The notes under the pieces are model-generated. The model made no database searches. It was not told the DNA's origin and was given only the letters and a program-made list of their open reading frames with translations. A program made the position numbers and the translations under genes. Below are positions 45,555-57,140 of a DNA stretch of 64,000 nucleotides, piece after piece. How positions within the stretch are numbered: position 1 is the stretch's first letter; every line of letters begins with the position of its first letter. Origin of the DNA: Pectinatus haikarae (GTDB lineage Bacteria; Bacillota; Negativicutes; Selenomonadales; Selenomonadaceae); the NCBI RefSeq assembly GCF_015732185.1, contig NZ_WIQM01000015.1:186001-250000 (forward strand), given 5' to 3'.

Positions 45555-47114
45555 CTATAAATTCTGCCTGTTCTCAGAACTGTGCCCTTTATATGATGCC
45601 AGCACCAGCTTATCTTCTGTGATCTCTTCCTTTTGCATCTCACTCGTTTTGATCCCGTTGGAAAGAACTAATATTCTGTCCGCAATAGCCATAATCTCCT
45701 GCAGCTCAGAAGAAACCACTATGATAGACAATCCTTTTTCTGCATAGCCCTGAATAATTTCAAAAACTTCTGTCTTGGCTCCGATATCGATTCCTCTGGT
45801 CGGTTCATCCAGCAGTAAGATCTTGGGCTTGGTCAGAAGCCCTTTCCCTATAACTACCTTTTGCTGATTGCCGCCGGAAAGAGACAGGATCGGCAGCGTT
45901 TTATCCGCTACCTTTATATGTATATCCCTGATCTCTCGTTCTACAGATTCAGCTTCCTTTTTCCTATTCAAAAAAATGGCTCTGGCATAATTTTTTAAAC
46001 TGGACAAAGAAATATTCTTCGCAATATTCATAGTCTGCACAAGACCTTCACTCTGACGATCTTCCGGAACGAGAGCAAATCCCTCCTGAATCTGCTGAGA
46101 AACACTTTTTATGCGAATTTCTTTGCCATGCAGTTTTACCGTCCCTTTATATTCCGGATGCAGCCCCATAATACATTCAAAAATTTCCGTTCTTCCTGCT
46201 CCCATCAGTCCGTATATACCAAGAATTTCACCCTTTTTCAGGTCAAAACTGACTGAATTCAGCAGATAACCTCCGCCTTTTTTCGGCAGTGTCAGGTCCT
46301 TAACCTCCAGCACCTTCTCACGCGTGCCCCAATCAACGGCGGTTTTTCGTTTAGGAAATATCTTTCCTTCCCCTACCATTTGTCTGACTATCCATGAAAT
46401 ATCAATTTTTTTCACTTCTGATGAAGCTACAAGGCGTCCGTCCCGCAGAATAGTGATATAATCACCGATCTGCATAATTTCTTCCAGACGGTGGGAAATA
46501 TAGACTATCGATATACCTTCTGCCGTCAGCTCTCTCACTATTTTAAAAAGGACCTGTACTTCCTGCGCACTCAAGGATGATGTCGGTTCATCCATAATAA
46601 GAATTTTCAAATCATCCTGCACCAGATTACGGGCGATTTCAATCATCTGCTGCTGCCCGACCCTCAGATCTCCCACAATAGTCTGCGGACGTATGGGATA
46701 TTCCAGTTTTTTCATGATCCTCTCGGTCAGTTCTATATGCTTTTTATTATCCAATCCAAATTTATAACGAGTACATTCCCGTGACATGAAAATATTCTGG
46801 TACACATTCAAATTAGGAAAAAGGCTCAGTTCCTGATGAATGATCCCTATTCCATGCTGCTTTGCCTGCGTCACATTCTTAAATACTGCCTGTTGTCCAT
46901 CCATATACAATTCCCCGGAAGAAGGCTGCTCGATTCCGGCGATTATTTTCATCAAGGTAGATTTACCTGCACCGTTTTCACCGATCAGAACATTTACCTT
47001 TCCCTTATGTACATCAAAGGACACCTCATCAAGTGCTTTTGTTCCCGGATAAACTTTGGAAATCTTTTCTGCGTGCAGACAAATATCTTCCGGCATTTTA
47101 AATATTTCTCCCAT
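45555..47114 (-). CDS. rbsA: Ribose-type ABC transporter ATPase with two ABC domains
   Basis: A 519-residue fused ATPase typical of RbsA/XylG. The first domain has Walker A GENGAGKST near residue 43 and Walker B ILIMDEPTSSLS near 165; the second has a degenerate P-loop (GLMGAGRTE near 295), signature LSGGNQQK near 415 and ILLLDEPTRGID near 432. A degenerate second Walker A is normal in this class. GGAGG lies seven bases before ATG 47114. Confidence 0.9.
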   Translation of the reverse strand: MGEIFKMPEDICLHAEKISKVYPGTKALDEVSFDVHKGKVNVLIGENGAGKSTLMKIIAGIEQPSSGELYMDGQQAVFKNVTQAKQHGIGIIHQELSLFPNLNVYQNIFMSRECTRYKFGLDNKKHIELTERIMKKLEYPIRPQTIVGDLRVGQQQMIEIARNLVQDDLKILIMDEPTSSLSAQEVQVLFKIVRELTAEGISIVYISHRLEEIMQIGDYITILRDGRLVASSEVKKIDISWIVRQMVGEGKIFPKRKTAVDWGTREKVLEVKDLTLPKKGGGYLLNSVSFDLKKGEILGIYGLMGAGRTEIFECIMGLHPEYKGTVKLHGKEIRIKSVSQQIQEGFALVPEDRQSEGLVQTMNIAKNISLSSLKNYARAIFLNRKKEAESVEREIRDIHIKVADKTLPILSLSGGNQQKVVIGKGLLTKPKILLLDEPTRGIDIGAKTEVFEIIQGYAEKGLSIIVVSSELQEIMAIADRILVLSNGIKTSEMQKEEITEDKLVLASYKGHSSENRQNL

Positions 47115-47125
47115 ATCCGTCCCTC

Positions 47126-47779
47126 CTACTGTACACTTAGTTCAACCGGTGTGATCAAAATTTCATCTGGCTTATCTGCGCTGAAACAGCCGACAAATTT
47201 GACTGTCTTTCCCTGAATTGTCTTCAGATCCTGCTTGCCCACTACATCCTTGTTTACAATATCATGAATACTCTGTGACACCTTCGCCCAATCTACTTGA
47301 TTCTTATAATCTTCATATTTGATAAAATCTAAACTGTCACGCACAGCCGATCCTTTATAAACACTGCCGATCTGTAAATAAATTTTGATCGGTCCTGTGT
47401 AGCCATCCAGCTGCAGAGTCATAGTTCCCGCTTTTTTTACCTGATTGACCTCTGTGATCCGGCCCTGACCTTTGACCACATAGCTCAATTCACCTTTATC
47501 CCCCATCGAATACCGACCATACTTTCCTGCCAAGGATTTCAAATTTCCATTGGCTTCAGCCAAAAACTGTGGCAGATCAACTGCTTTTTTCTCCAGCTGT
47601 GGGATAGCCTGAGATTCCCAAATACCGGCCACATTTTCAGAAGCATTAAAAACTGCATTGCCCGTGATCTCTGCCTCATGTCCGATTTGCACCACTTTGA
47701 CACAGCCTGTCAGCAGCATCGTCATTATCAGACATGCCATCATTATTATGCATGCACGCCTTTTCATAGCCATACTCAT
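47126..47779 (-). CDS. DUF2291 lipoprotein of a sugar ABC operon
   Basis: A 217-residue lipoprotein: signal sequence then lipobox LLTGC (Cys about residue 26). The body contains GNAVFNASENVAGIWESQ near residue 40 and LDFIKYEDYKNQVDWAKV near 155, typical of DUF2291, a family found almost only inside RbsABC-like operons. Its role is unknown; it may assist the binding protein or sense transport. It lies between binding-protein and ATPase genes. Confidence 0.82.
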   Translation of the reverse strand: MSMAMKRRACIIMMACLIMTMLLTGCVKVVQIGHEAEITGNAVFNASENVAGIWESQAIPQLEKKAVDLPQFLAEANGNLKSLAGKYGRYSMGDKGELSYVVKGQGRITEVNQVKKAGTMTLQLDGYTGPIKIYLQIGSVYKGSAVRDSLDFIKYEDYKNQVDWAKVSQSIHDIVNKDVVGKQDLKTIQGKTVKFVGCFSADKPDEILITPVELSVQ

Positions 47780-47861
47780 TCCGCCTTCCGCCAGTAATAT
47801 TTAACATTGTTTGTGCAGAAGCCGTAAAATTCCGCCTTCTGCACAAACAAATAAAAAACTC

Positions 47862-49281
<1,420 letters not shown>

Positions 49282-50649
49282 TCATGCATTTGCTGTTTTT
49301 ATTGCATTCATTTCTTCATGAAGTTTTGATACTTTTTCTTCATCAAGATCATATTTTTTAAGGTAATAATAACTTACAAAATGGCATATCGCAGGAAGAC
49401 CTGCCACAATGCTCAATATACCAGCGGCTATTTTTCCGTTGACAGCACCGCCGGCAACATAGCCTACATAGGAAAGAATACCGCCTATCAAAATACCGAC
49501 TATGCCCATTGCGAACTTTTGTGAAAATAATGCCAATGCGCCTAAAACACCAATCATTTTTTTGTTATATTTAACTTCACACAATTCCGCACAATCACAG
49601 GGAAGTGCCCAGTAAACGATAATGCCCAGTTCACCAAAAAAAGTTGAAATAACCAGAAATGCCGCTGATGCAAAATAATATTCTGCCGGTATGAACATAA
49701 TCGGCACCGCTGTGATGCCGGCTCCTAAAGTAGCAACCTCCAGCATGCGCAGCTTTGTAAAATAGCCTCTGTTTATAAGCAGCATAGCCACCATAGGTGC
49801 TACAATACCCGCTATGGAAAATGCTGCGAGAACGCCTGTCAGAAATGCGTCATTTTGCTGTAAATAGTATTTGGCATAATAGATGGCAGAGCTTCCTTTA
49901 AATGTAAACGCCATTTGCGTAAGTGCAAAAAAGATATAAAAAGACCGTAATGTTTTTGTCTTGAAAATAATTTTTATTTCCGAAAGCAGCGAGCTTTTTT
50001 TATTTTTTGTATCTACTTCAATATGAACACGTTCTTTCGTACCGAAAAAACATGTCAATGTACAGCCTGCCGCGATGATCGCAATAATGATCATTGCCGT
50101 CATATAACCTTCTGCTTCATGTGCTTTATCATAAGTGGCAACAAAAGCCGGAACTACAACGGAACATAATAAAAATGCTGATTTCGCCAGAGGAAACCTG
50201 TACGAGTTTATTGACAAACGTTCTTCGGGATTACCGGTAATAACTGACAGCAGTCCCACATAAGGAACAACTGTGGATGCATACATCATGATCAGGAACA
50301 AATATGTAAGATACGCATAAATAAGTTTGCCAGACGGAGAAAAATCAGGAGCCAAAAATACTAAAAAGCATGATAAACCATACGGTACAGCCATATACAA
50401 CAAGAACGGCCGATAATGCCCATATTTCGTATTAGTATTATCCGCCAAATGGCCTATGATAGGATCTGAAAACGCATCGAAAAATCTTGCCACAAGGAAC
50501 AGAACTCCCATTGCGCTTGCTGATATACCAACAACATCAGTATAAAAGTAAGGCAGAAACATCATCGTCATGCCAAAGAAAATATTTGCCGATGAATCAC
50601 CCAAGCCATAACAAATTTTTTCACGTACACTAATTTTTTCTGAATTCAT
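49282..50649 (-). CDS. GPH-family sugar:cation symporter
   Basis: A 455-residue membrane protein with about twelve hydrophobic segments. VREKICYGLGDSSANIFFGM at residues 8-27 and RFFDAFSDPIIGHLADNTNT near 58 are signatures of the glycoside-pentoside-hexuronide (MelB/XynB-like) family. It imports sugars or glycosides with Na+ or H+. ATG 50649 has GGGAG eight bases upstream. It lies between the FGGY kinase and the RbsABC genes, giving this region a second import route for a related substrate. Confidence 0.87.
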   Translation of the reverse strand: MNSEKISVREKICYGLGDSSANIFFGMTMMFLPYFYTDVVGISASAMGVLFLVARFFDAFSDPIIGHLADNTNTKYGHYRPFLLYMAVPYGLSCFLVFLAPDFSPSGKLIYAYLTYLFLIMMYASTVVPYVGLLSVITGNPEERLSINSYRFPLAKSAFLLCSVVVPAFVATYDKAHEAEGYMTAMIIIAIIAAGCTLTCFFGTKERVHIEVDTKNKKSSLLSEIKIIFKTKTLRSFYIFFALTQMAFTFKGSSAIYYAKYYLQQNDAFLTGVLAAFSIAGIVAPMVAMLLINRGYFTKLRMLEVATLGAGITAVPIMFIPAEYYFASAAFLVISTFFGELGIIVYWALPCDCAELCEVKYNKKMIGVLGALALFSQKFAMGIVGILIGGILSYVGYVAGGAVNGKIAAGILSIVAGLPAICHFVSYYYLKKYDLDEEKVSKLHEEMNAIKTANA

Positions 50650-51000
50650 CAAAATATCTCCCTTTCATCTATTGCAACTAAGCGATTCAACTTTGCAGCC
50701 ATATATTGCCATTGTTTTCACATATATAATTGCTGTCATGAATAAAATTCAGGCTTGATATATAATTTTCTTTATTATCTTTTTTGCTGTAATTAGCAGC
50801 TTAACAGAAATATTATTTCAACATATAATTTTCTCAATTTTCTGCTCAAAAATAAAATTCATCATCATTGCCTGTCATTCATAATTTCATGCAATATTTG
50901 GCGCGGCAATCCCATAGCGTTTAGGTATAGTTAGTTTCTCACATTTTGCTTAGAAACTTCATCTATGAGACAGCCGTACGAAACATTGTTATATATGAGC
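50650..51000. other. Gap between the symporter and FGGY kinase genes
   Basis: A 351-base AT-rich gap. It presumably carries the symporter promoter (minus strand); I found no convincing hairpin, operator or gene. Confidence 0.3.
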
Positions 51001-52497
51001 TTACACGTCTATATGCTGAATCGTCCGCTCTATTGCCTCTCTCCAGCCTGAATACAGGATTTCGCGTTTATTATCATTCATCAGAGTCTTGTAAACTTTA
51101 TGATTCCCTGTTGACGCAATCTTGTTTTTATCATAAAATCCTGCTGCTATGCCCGCCAGATAGGCAGCTCCCGATGCGGAAAGTTCTTCTACATCGGATA
51201 CCAATACCTCGCAGCCCTGAATGTCACTTTGAAACTGCATCAGATATTCGTTGCCGGTAGGACCGCCATCCACACGCAAGGAAGTTATCTTTATGCCCGA
51301 TTCTTCTTCCATCAGCCTGAGGACATCCGCGATTTGATAGGCAATACTTTCCAGTGCCGCTTTTACAAGCTCATTTTTGCCTGTCATACGTGTCATTCCT
51401 GTGATGAGCCCTTTTGCCTCATTTTGCCAGTATGGCGCGCCCAGACCTGTAAATGCAGGTACGAGGTATGTCGTATCGGTTGGATTGGCCGTTTTTGCCA
51501 TATTTTGAGTTTCAGCAGCTGACTGAATCAATCCGAGATCATTTTTAAGCCAGCTTATCACGGCTCCTGTGTAATTGACATTTCCCTCCAACACATAATT
51601 CACCTCGCCGCCAAGCGACCAAGCCAGAGATGTAACCAGTCCTTTTTTACTGTCTATCCTTTTTCTGCCGGTATTTATCATTACTGATGAGCCTGTGCCG
51701 TAAGTAGCTTTTACTCCCCCCGGCATCAGGCAGCCCTGCCCCAAAAGAGCCGCATGGGAATCTCCCATAACAGCATGGATAGGTATCCCTTCCGGCAAAT
51801 ACCCGTCAAGATCCGTCTTGCCATAAAAAGCATCAGAATCAACAACCTGCGGCAGAGTATCGGCCTTCACGCCAAAGGCATCACATACAGCTTTGTCCCA
51901 GCTTAATTCGACAATATTGAACAACTGTGTCCGTGAAGCATTAGAATAGTCAGTTTTAAAGCTTTGTCCGCCCGTCAGGGAATAGACCAGCCAGCTGTCC
52001 ATCGTTCCACAGCAGAGCTCACCTTTTTCTGCCGCGGTTCTGGCCTCTTCGACATTTTCCATTATCCATGCCAATTTAGCCGCAGAAAAATACGGTGATA
52101 AAAAGAGCCCTGTTGATTTTTTTATTTTTTCAGCCCATCCCAATTTTCTCAACCGCTCACAAATCGCTTCTCCGCGGGCGCACTGCCAAACAATAGCCGG
52201 ATAAACAGGTTTTCCCGTTTTTCGATTCCAGGCCATGGCAGTTTCGCGTTGGTTGCTGATCCCTATCGCAGCTATCTCGGCTTTATTGATTGACGCTTTT
52301 TTCACGACATCAGTTGTCACTTTATATACATTTTCCAGTATTTCCTGCGGATCATGCTCCACCCAGCCGCGCTCATCAATCATCTGCCTGTGCGGCAAAT
52401 CGCTGCGGGCTATAATTTTTCCTGCCGCATCATACAGCAGCGCCTTTGTCCCCTGAGTGCTTTGATCAAGACCCAATATATATCCCTGTTCCGGCAT
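51001..52497 (-). CDS. FGGY-family carbohydrate kinase (glycerol-kinase-like)
   Basis: A 498-residue kinase. GLDQSTQGTKALLYD at residues 9-23 (ATP and phosphate loop), SNQRETAMAWNRKTGKPV near 84, YGTGSSVMINTG near 265 and RVDGGPTGNEYLMQFQSDI near 405 place it in the FGGY family, closest by eye to glycerol kinases. No glycerol facilitator or glycerol-3-phosphate dehydrogenase is near. Linkage to an isomerase and a split transketolase suggests a ketopentose substrate (xylulose- or apulose-like). GGGGAG precedes ATG 52497. Confidence 0.82.
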   Translation of the reverse strand: MPEQGYILGLDQSTQGTKALLYDAAGKIIARSDLPHRQMIDERGWVEHDPQEILENVYKVTTDVVKKASINKAEIAAIGISNQRETAMAWNRKTGKPVYPAIVWQCARGEAICERLRKLGWAEKIKKSTGLFLSPYFSAAKLAWIMENVEEARTAAEKGELCCGTMDSWLVYSLTGGQSFKTDYSNASRTQLFNIVELSWDKAVCDAFGVKADTLPQVVDSDAFYGKTDLDGYLPEGIPIHAVMGDSHAALLGQGCLMPGGVKATYGTGSSVMINTGRKRIDSKKGLVTSLAWSLGGEVNYVLEGNVNYTGAVISWLKNDLGLIQSAAETQNMAKTANPTDTTYLVPAFTGLGAPYWQNEAKGLITGMTRMTGKNELVKAALESIAYQIADVLRLMEEESGIKITSLRVDGGPTGNEYLMQFQSDIQGCEVLVSDVEELSASGAAYLAGIAAGFYDKNKIASTGNHKVYKTLMNDNKREILYSGWREAIERTIQHIDV

Positions 52498-52604
52498 CTC
52501 ATTCTCCCCTACCTGTCAGACTTTCTTCTTAGTCAGTGCTGTCGGCCAGTTTTCCATAAATCTGCTATTGTCTGTCCAGCTGACAGCTCAACGCATAATA
52601 GATT

Positions 52605-53537
52605 TTATTTCATCAAGCTTCTGGCATTTTCAGCAATTCCTGCTGCATTAAGTCCGTATGTATCAAAAACTTCCTGAGATTTGCCTGTAATTACCGGTGT
52701 GTCCGGAAGACCCATACCAATAATTTTGATAGGGCATTTGGCTGCCGCGATCTGACTTACCAGAGAATTCAACCCTCCATACAGAGTATGTTCCTCTACC
52801 GTTATTATCCCTTTCGTTTCTTTCGCAGCTTTTATGACAGCCTCTTCATCAATCGGCTTGACACAATACATGTCCAGCACGCGTGCGGATATACCTTCCG
52901 CAGCCAATAATTCAGCTGCATCCTTAGCCGGTTTAACCATTTCGCCGCAAGCTATCAATGTTACATCCGAACCGTCTTTGACCAAAACGGATTTTCCCAG
53001 TGTAAACGGCACATTGCCTTCTTCATAAACATCCTCTACCGCATTGCGGCCAACACGTATATAGCTTGGCTTTTCATCTTTCAGTACTGCTTCTATCAGC
53101 TTTTCCGTCTGAAATCGATCGCTCGGCAAATAAACCCGCATATTAGGAATTGAAGCTATCGTGGCTATATCATTGGCCGAATGATGTGTCATACCAAGTG
53201 CACCATAGCTTATACCGCCGCTTATGCCCACAAGTGTCACATTGGTATTGGAATAAGCGACATCCACCTTTATCTGCTCCATACTGCGTGTGCTCAGGAA
53301 GCTGGCAGGAGAAACGGCAAACACTTTTTTCTTACAGGATGCAAGTCCCGCACTGACTGAAACTAAGTTTTGTTCAGCTATACCGATTTCAATGAATTGT
53401 TCCGGCCGTTCATCAGCAAATTTGGTCAGCGAGGCTGAACCTCTTGAATCACTGCAAAGTACAACAATGTCCCTGTCGTTTTGTGATGCTTCCAAAAGTT
53501 TGTTGCATATGACCTGCTTATTGGCGATCTTATTCAT
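52605..53537 (-). CDS. Transketolase, C-terminal subunit
   Basis: A 310-residue subunit holding the pyrimidine-binding and C-terminal transketolase domains: DSRGSASLTKFADERPEQFIE is near residue 27, EQNLVSVSAGLA near 54 (conserved Glu activating thiamine), and GITVEEHTLYGGL near 240. ATG 53537 is set by AAAGGAG; it overlaps the N-terminal subunit gene by eight bases, so the pair is made together. In the operon it would transfer a two-carbon ketol unit between phosphorylated sugars. Confidence 0.9.
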   Translation of the reverse strand: MNKIANKQVICNKLLEASQNDRDIVVLCSDSRGSASLTKFADERPEQFIEIGIAEQNLVSVSAGLASCKKKVFAVSPASFLSTRSMEQIKVDVAYSNTNVTLVGISGGISYGALGMTHHSANDIATIASIPNMRVYLPSDRFQTEKLIEAVLKDEKPSYIRVGRNAVEDVYEEGNVPFTLGKSVLVKDGSDVTLIACGEMVKPAKDAAELLAAEGISARVLDMYCVKPIDEEAVIKAAKETKGIITVEEHTLYGGLNSLVSQIAAAKCPIKIIGMGLPDTPVITGKSQEVFDTYGLNAAGIAENARSLMK

Positions 53538-54348
53538 ATTGAGCTCTCCTTTGTTCCAATTCTTTGATGCCCTGGGCAAATTCTTCTTCTGTCGGTACAC
53601 GATGATGCCATACAGGTTTGTTTTCCATATATGAAATTCCGCAGCCTTTTGTTGTATTGGCAATTATTACAGTTGGTTTGCCTTTAGTGTGTTTCGCCAA
53701 AGTCACAGCCGCATCAATGGCATCTATATCATTGCCGGCTATTGACAATACATTCCAGCCAAAAGCTTCCCAGCGCTTTTCCTGTGAATCCTGAGACATT
53801 ACCGTTTCTGTCGACCCTGAAATCTGCAGCCGATTGCGATCGACAAAAGCCGTCAGATTATCAAGCTTGTAATGTCCCGCTGCCATAATGGCCTCCCACA
53901 CTGAACCTTCTGCCATTTCACCGTCACCCATGACTGCATAAACTCTATAGTCTCTTTTATCCATTCGTCCTGCCAAGGCCATACCTGTGGCGACTGCCAA
54001 GCCATGTCCCAGCGAACCGGTATTCATTTCCACACCGTTTACCTTATTATTGGGGTGCCCGATATATTTTGAACCATAGCATGAATAAGTATCTAAATCT
54101 GCTTTAGGAAAAAATTTCAAATCAGCCAGCACACAATACAAAGCTTCGGCCGAATGGCCTTTACTCAGGACAAATCTGTCATGTTCCGGATCTTTTATGT
54201 TCTCGGGTCTTACATTCATATGTTTATAATAAAGTACCGTCAGTATATCGATAACACTCATATCACCGCCAGTATGACCGGTTCTTGCATGGTGAATCAG
54301 TGTTAAAATATCTGCTCTCAATTCAGTAGCTTTTATTTTTAAATTCAT
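53530..54348 (-). CDS. Transketolase, N-terminal (thiamine diphosphate-binding) subunit
   Basis: A 272-residue subunit with the thiamine-diphosphate motif starting GDGEMAEGSVWEA near residue 141 and DRNRLQISG near 170; HTGGDMSVID near 24 and SKGHSAEALYC near 63 are further transketolase landmarks. ATG 54348 is preferred because GAGGAG is seven bases before it; ATG 54354 is too close. The isomerase stop lies two bases upstream. Split transketolases are common in Firmicutes and Archaea and may be specialised for one catabolic pathway. Confidence 0.9.
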   Translation of the reverse strand: MNLKIKATELRADILTLIHHARTGHTGGDMSVIDILTVLYYKHMNVRPENIKDPEHDRFVLSKGHSAEALYCVLADLKFFPKADLDTYSCYGSKYIGHPNNKVNGVEMNTGSLGHGLAVATGMALAGRMDKRDYRVYAVMGDGEMAEGSVWEAIMAAGHYKLDNLTAFVDRNRLQISGSTETVMSQDSQEKRWEAFGWNVLSIAGNDIDAIDAAVTLAKHTKGKPTVIIANTTKGCGISYMENKPVWHHRVPTEEEFAQGIKELEQRRAQYE

Positions 54349-54350
54349 GC

Positions 54351-55751
54351 TCATTCTCCTCGTAAATATGCTTTAGTGTCCTCTTCAATCGGATCGTAGA
54401 AATCAGGTTTGATATTTATATACTTACATGCTTCGTAAAGTACAGGGACTATATTTTTATGTATGCCTACACAATGGTGGATATAAGGTCCCTCAACAAT
54501 TTTAGCCTCCAATCTTTTTATATTTTCCACTTCTACCCACAGATAGGTTCCCATTCCCTTGGGTCCGTCAACGCCCTTGGCATTTCCCATAAGCAGAGAA
54601 TATTCCCCGTTGTCGCCGTCAAATCTGCATAATGTTACCTCACCATGTTTAGCTTCCGCTGTGATGCTGCCAGGATGGTCAAAAGCCAGCGGATAGGTGA
54701 GCTGTGCCTTTTCCTTGGCTATGGAAATTGGCCACGGACCGCAATGCTGCAGAAGTTCTCCGTTTTCAATATCCGGATGGCGAATAGTCCAGTCGGCAAA
54801 AAACGATCTTGTCTGGCCCATACCGGCCGCTTCTGCCATCAGAGCTGTAACGGCACCATGTATATCGGTTTCACAGACCACGGGAATGCCTTCTTCATTT
54901 AACAGAGAGTTAGCCGCGCAAGGCATTATTCCCAATTCTCCCTGCAATGCATTCCAGCACTGTATCGCGGCAGCGTTGCAGCCATATTTTCTTACCAGAT
55001 TCTTCATCGCTACAGCCAGAGCTGCAACGGTTTCCACTTCATCTTCTTTGATTTTTACATCCATATTTTCATGAAGATATCTTACTGTTTCGTCAAGACC
55101 GCTTTTTTCCGCTTTCACTTTGTTCACTTCCTGAGTCAGTTCGGGCAGCGGGATCGGTGACAGCTGGATATTGAACTTTTCAAGCAGTTCTCCTTCATTG
55201 CACATTGTTGACCAGAAATCAAACGGACGCGGTCCAATTTGCAAAATACGTGTATTATTAAATGTTTTTACAACATTGCAAACAGCAAGAAAATCTTTTA
55301 CACCCCGTTCAAAAACAGGATCATCCAATCGGCAGTTGGTCAGATATGTGAAAGGTACTTTGAATCGGCGCAGAACTTTACCCGTGGCAAAAAGTCCGCA
55401 CTGGCTATCGCGCAGCCGGACACCATTCTCATCCGGACGTTCATCAAGCGGTCCCCAAAGTAAAACCGGCACATTCAAATCCTTTGCCAGTCTGGCACAT
55501 TCATATTCAGTTCCAAAATTACAATGTGGAATAAACAATCCATCTATTTTATTTTTTCTGAATTTTTCACTTATTTTTTTCCTATCATCATCGTTGTAAA
55601 GCAATCCTTCATCATTTATATCATCGATATCAACAAAATCTATTTCCAATTCTTCCAGACGCGCTTTAGTGAGCCTTCTATATTTTAATGCGTCAGGTGC
55701 ACTGAAAATCGAACGGCGTGTAGGTGCTAATCCTAATCTAATCTTCTCCAT
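54351..55751 (-). CDS. L-fucose/L-arabinose isomerase-family sugar isomerase
   Basis: A 466-residue cytoplasmic protein related to FucI/AraA-type isomerases. IPHCNFGTEYECARLAKDL near residue 75, VPVLLWGPLDERPD near 93, AIQCWNALQGELGIMPC near 262 and VCETDIHGAVTALMA near 288 (metal-binding Glu/Asp region) are landmarks, and HCVGIHKN near 425 carries a candidate histidine ligand. The family converts aldoses to ketoses with Mn2+. Length is shorter than FucI (about 590) and close to AraA. As first gene of the kinase-transketolase operon it should produce the ketose that the FGGY kinase phosphorylates. Substrate not determined. Confidence 0.78.
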   Translation of the reverse strand: MEKIRLGLAPTRRSIFSAPDALKYRRLTKARLEELEIDFVDIDDINDEGLLYNDDDRKKISEKFRKNKIDGLFIPHCNFGTEYECARLAKDLNVPVLLWGPLDERPDENGVRLRDSQCGLFATGKVLRRFKVPFTYLTNCRLDDPVFERGVKDFLAVCNVVKTFNNTRILQIGPRPFDFWSTMCNEGELLEKFNIQLSPIPLPELTQEVNKVKAEKSGLDETVRYLHENMDVKIKEDEVETVAALAVAMKNLVRKYGCNAAAIQCWNALQGELGIMPCAANSLLNEEGIPVVCETDIHGAVTALMAEAAGMGQTRSFFADWTIRHPDIENGELLQHCGPWPISIAKEKAQLTYPLAFDHPGSITAEAKHGEVTLCRFDGDNGEYSLLMGNAKGVDGPKGMGTYLWVEVENIKRLEAKIVEGPYIHHCVGIHKNIVPVLYEACKYINIKPDFYDPIEEDTKAYLRGE

Positions 55752-55773
55752 ATCTATTCCCTCTCTTAAATTA

Positions 55774-55825
55774 TTTAATTAAAATTATATCATTATCTAT
55801 TTAAATGTCAATAATTTTAATTAAA
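55774..55825. promoter_or_regulatory. Pair of AT-only palindromic operators before the isomerase gene
   Basis: TTTAATTAAA occurs at 55774-55783 and 55816-55825, 42 bases (four helical turns) apart, upstream of the isomerase operon and just past the lacI terminator. The same 10-mer pair occurs upstream of rbsD, so these are probable binding sites of the LacI-family regulator encoded between them. Confidence 0.55.
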
Positions 55826-55848
55826 TATTTTAGAGAAAATAAGACACA

Positions 55849-55882
55849 AAAAGAGGATGGATTTAAAAATCCACCCTCTTTT
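55849..55882 (-). terminator. Intrinsic terminator of the LacI-family gene
   Basis: A 16-bp stem with one wobble and a two-base loop (55849-55864 with 55867-55882) is followed on the minus strand by a T-rich tract. Confidence 0.8.
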
Positions 55883-55940
55883 CATACGCTGCTCAATATT
55901 GTTCTGGCCTCCGCTGCAAAACATTGTACTTAAAATCTCT

Positions 55941-56999
55941 TCATTTTACGGTGCTTATTGCTCCTGCCGCGTTGCTGCCAGCGCTGCCGCGGGCAATAAA
56001 CGATGTTTCCACTGCAATTCTCAAAAAGCTGCTGTCAGCACCGCTGTTATTAATCTTTTCCATCAGCCGTCGGACAGCAATAGTCCCCAATTGCTCTATG
56101 GGCACCGAAATCGAAGCCAGCTCCGGCTCTATGAATGTGCACATAGGAATATCATCGAAGCCGATAACGGACACGTCTTCGGGAATACGAACACCGTTTT
56201 GCCGCAGCGCTTTCAATGCTCCGACAGCAATAAGGTCATTATCTGCCATAAAGGCTGTCGGCAGCTGCGGCGACTTGGCCAAAAGGGTATTCATATCCTC
56301 AAAGGCCCCATCCATTGACGGGTCCAGAGAAAAAGTATATTGACTGCTATATTCCAGTCCCAAATGATCCAGTGCATATTTATAACTTAAAAATCTATAT
56401 TCAAAGTTGCGTATAGAAAATGAGCTTTTCAAATATCCTATAGTTGTATGCCCCTCAGAATAAAGATAATTTACAGCCTCACAAATGCCCTTCATATTAT
56501 GGATCATAACTGTATCAACCGACATTCCGAGCAGCTCATTATCAAGTATCACTATCGGTATATCAAGCCCTTCAAACAATCTTACATCCTTTTCCTGCAT
56601 CTCCGTGCCCAAAACAATCAGGCCCGCCGCACTCGTTGCCAAAACATTACCTATATTTTCCAAAAATTGTGTTTCATTCTCGCAGTAGGTCAGAGTTATC
56701 GTATAATCGCATGCCCGTGCCGCTCTTTCCACAGATTCAATAAGTGTCGTAAAAAACTGCGTATCGGCTATTACCTTGCCTGATCTCTTGTACACCAGAA
56801 AATTTAAAATGTCATTGTTCTTTTGGCCCTTGCGTGTCCGTGAAAAACCAGTCCCCGTATAGTTAAGCTTTTTCACAATATCCAGCACTCTTTTTCTTGT
56901 CTGTGCATTCACGCCGGGACGATCGTTAAGCGCCAATGAAACTGTTGCCGGTGATACGCCCAATTTATCTGCTATATCTTTTATCGTAATATCTGCCAC
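55941..56999 (-). CDS. LacI-family transcriptional regulator
   Basis: A 352-residue repressor. The N-terminal helix-turn-helix (ITIKDIADKLGVSPATVSLA, residues 4-23) and hinge helix are followed by a sugar-binding core (IPIVILDNELLGMSVDTV near 140; PTAFMADNDLIAVGALKAL near 230; VIGFDDIPMCTFIEPEL near 262). GTG 56999 is chosen because GGAGG is seven bases upstream and homologues start close to the helix-turn-helix. It probably represses rbsD and the isomerase operon on either side. Confidence 0.88.
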   Translation of the reverse strand: MADITIKDIADKLGVSPATVSLALNDRPGVNAQTRKRVLDIVKKLNYTGTGFSRTRKGQKNNDILNFLVYKRSGKVIADTQFFTTLIESVERAARACDYTITLTYCENETQFLENIGNVLATSAAGLIVLGTEMQEKDVRLFEGLDIPIVILDNELLGMSVDTVMIHNMKGICEAVNYLYSEGHTTIGYLKSSFSIRNFEYRFLSYKYALDHLGLEYSSQYTFSLDPSMDGAFEDMNTLLAKSPQLPTAFMADNDLIAVGALKALRQNGVRIPEDVSVIGFDDIPMCTFIEPELASISVPIEQLGTIAVRRLMEKINNSGADSSFLRIAVETSFIARGSAGSNAAGAISTVK

Positions 57000-57107
57000 C
57001 GGTTCTCCTCCCCTTGGCAATTATTTTGAATCTTGTTCTATATTGTATAACATATATCGTAAATTTAAAAGTTATATAAACATCACTTTCAGAACAAAAG
57101 GCAATAC

Positions 57108-57140
57108 AAAAACCCCAAATTATTAAAAAATAACTTGAGG
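57108..57140 (-). terminator. Intrinsic terminator of the rbsD transcript
   Basis: On the minus strand a 12-bp stem with two wobbles (57140-57129 with 57124-57113) and a four-base loop is followed by TTTTT. It ends the rbsD transcript about 145 bases beyond the stop codon. Confidence 0.75.
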